Part shown: positions 6,155 through 7,076 of the stretch, one piece after another | Position numbering within the stretch: position 1 is the first letter of the stretch | Layout of the letters: the number at the start of each line of letters is the position of its first letter | Source: an uncultured Rhodocyclaceae bacterium | Lineage (GTDB): Bacteria > Pseudomonadota > Gammaproteobacteria > Burkholderiales > Rhodocyclaceae | Length of the DNA: 7,076 nucleotides | Assembly (NCBI GenBank): GCA_903930805.1 | Contig: CAIYZZ010000217.1 | Location: 1 to 7,076 of the forward strand | Direction: 5' to 3' | The notes under the pieces: model-generated | The model's database searches: none | Seen by the model: only the letters and a program-made list of their open reading frames with translations | Told to the model about the DNA's origin: nothing | Made by a program: the position numbers and the translations under genes

Positions 6155-7076
6155 ATGCTCGAAGCCTACCGTGCCCATATCGCCGAGCGCGCCGCGCTTG
6201 GCATCCCGCCCCTACCCCTAACCAAGCAGCAGACCACCGAACTGGTGGCGTTGCTGCAAGCACCACCTCAGTTGGCAAATGAGGGCGAGGAAGCCACGCT
6301 CGTTGATCTCATCACCCACCGCGTCCCTGCCGGTGTCGATGATGCCGCCAAGGTCAAAGCCGAGTTCCTCGCAAAAGTCGGCGCTGGCGGGACGGCATGT
6401 GCGCTAATTTCGCGCACCAAAGCGACCGAGTTGCTCGGCACGATGCTGGGTGGCTACAACGTCAAGCCGCTCATCGACCTGCTTGGAGATGCCGAAGTCG
6501 GTGCCGTCGCCGCCAAGGGACTCAAGGGCACGCTACTGATGTTCGACTTTTTCCACGACGTGGCCGAGCAAGCTAAAGCCGGCAATACGAACGCCAAGTC
6601 GGTTATGCAATCCTGGGCCGATGCCGAATGGTTCACCTCGCGCCCCGAAGTGCCACAAAGCCTCACCGTTACCATCTTCAAGGTCACCGGCGAAACCAAC
6701 ACGGACGACCTCTCACCGGCCCCCGACGCATGGAGCCGCCCCGACATTCCGCTGCACGCACTGGCCATGCTGAAGAACCCGCGCCCCGGCATCGAAGCCG
6801 ACAAAACCGGTGAACGCGGCCCGCTCAAGCAACTTGATGCACTCAAGGCCAAGGGCAACCTCGTCGCCTATGTCGGCGACGTCGTCGGCACCGGTTCATC
6901 ACGCAAGTCCGCCACCAACTCGGTGCTGTGGTTCACCGGCGAAGACATCCCCTTCGTGCCGAACAAACGCTTCGGCGGCGTCTGCCTCGGCAGCAAGATC
7001 GCACCGATCTTCTACAACACCATGGAAGTTGCCGGCGCCCTGCCGATCGAGCTCGACGTCAGCAAGATGGACATGG
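6155..7076 (+). CDS. acnB: Aconitate hydratase B, N-terminal part (partial)
   Basis: Aconitase B isomerises citrate to isocitrate through cis-aconitate and uses a [4Fe-4S] cluster; in several proteobacteria related forms also handle 2-methylcitrate intermediates. The 307 complete codons here are the start of a protein normally about 860 residues long; the gene continues past the right edge. The first residues, MLEAYRAHIAERAALGIPPLPLT, belong to the helical HEAT-like domain special to AcnB, with LLGTMLGGYN at 94-103. The following domain contains the highly conserved segments VMQSWADAEWF, FKVTGETNTDDLSPAPDAWS and YVGDVVGTGSSRKSATNSVLW, and then PNKRFGGVCLGSKIAPIF. The cluster cysteines lie beyond the window. 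AAGGA is 9 nt upstream of the ATG. The 39-nt gap after the DUF3617-like gene shows no terminator or clear promoter, so acnB is likely the fourth gene of the mdh operon. Confidence 0.97.
   Translation, partial: MLEAYRAHIAERAALGIPPLPLTKQQTTELVALLQAPPQLANEGEEATLVDLITHRVPAGVDDAAKVKAEFLAKVGAGGTACALISRTKATELLGTMLGGYNVKPLIDLLGDAEVGAVAAKGLKGTLLMFDFFHDVAEQAKAGNTNAKSVMQSWADAEWFTSRPEVPQSLTVTIFKVTGETNTDDLSPAPDAWSRPDIPLHALAMLKNPRPGIEADKTGERGPLKQLDALKAKGNLVAYVGDVVGTGSSRKSATNSVLWFTGEDIPFVPNKRFGGVCLGSKIAPIFYNTMEVAGALPIELDVSKMDM

Overview
This window is a compact, gene-dense piece of a proteobacterial chromosome devoted almost entirely to the TCA cycle. Protein character points to the Betaproteobacteria, perhaps a Rhodocyclales relative. 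The clues are a type-2 (LDH-like) NAD malate dehydrogenase, an E. coli-like SdhA/C/D set, an AcnB-type aconitase, and the arrangement sdhCDAB / gntR / mdh / CitE-like / acnB. The lineage is an inference, made without any database search.

Layout. From 1 to 2641, on the minus strand, lies the succinate dehydrogenase (complex II) operon, transcribed in the order sdhC, sdhD, sdhA, sdhB. The sdhB gene runs off the left edge after 34 codons. The genes are tightly packed: sdhC and sdhD overlap by 7 nt, sdhD-sdhA are 7 nt apart and sdhA-sdhB 12 nt apart. From 2760 to 3518, also on the minus strand, is a GntR/HutC-type regulator with a UTRA ligand domain. It is divergent from a plus-strand block at 3667-7076: mdh, a CitE-like (HpcH/HpaI) CoA-ester lyase, a small exported DUF3617-type protein, and acnB, which is cut by the right edge. 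No stretch longer than 300 bases lacks a gene; the largest gaps are 148 nt (gntR/mdh) and 118 nt (sdhC/gntR), and both hold regulatory sequence.

How the parts fit. Aconitase, succinate dehydrogenase and malate dehydrogenase are core TCA enzymes. The CitE-like protein probably makes or cleaves a malyl-, citramalyl- or related CoA ester. The gntR/mdh gap carries a perfect 12+12 bp inverted repeat placed directly upstream of a near-consensus sigma70 promoter (TTGACA-18-TATGAT) for mdh. The simplest reading is that the GntR protein binds there, senses a small metabolite, and controls itself and the mdh block. Whether it also acts on sdh is unclear, because no good second copy of the site is visible at the sdhC promoter.

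I see no mobile element, CRISPR array, RNA gene or defence system. This is essentially housekeeping DNA. The operator, the undefined lyase and the Met-rich exported protein are the points that deserve a second look.
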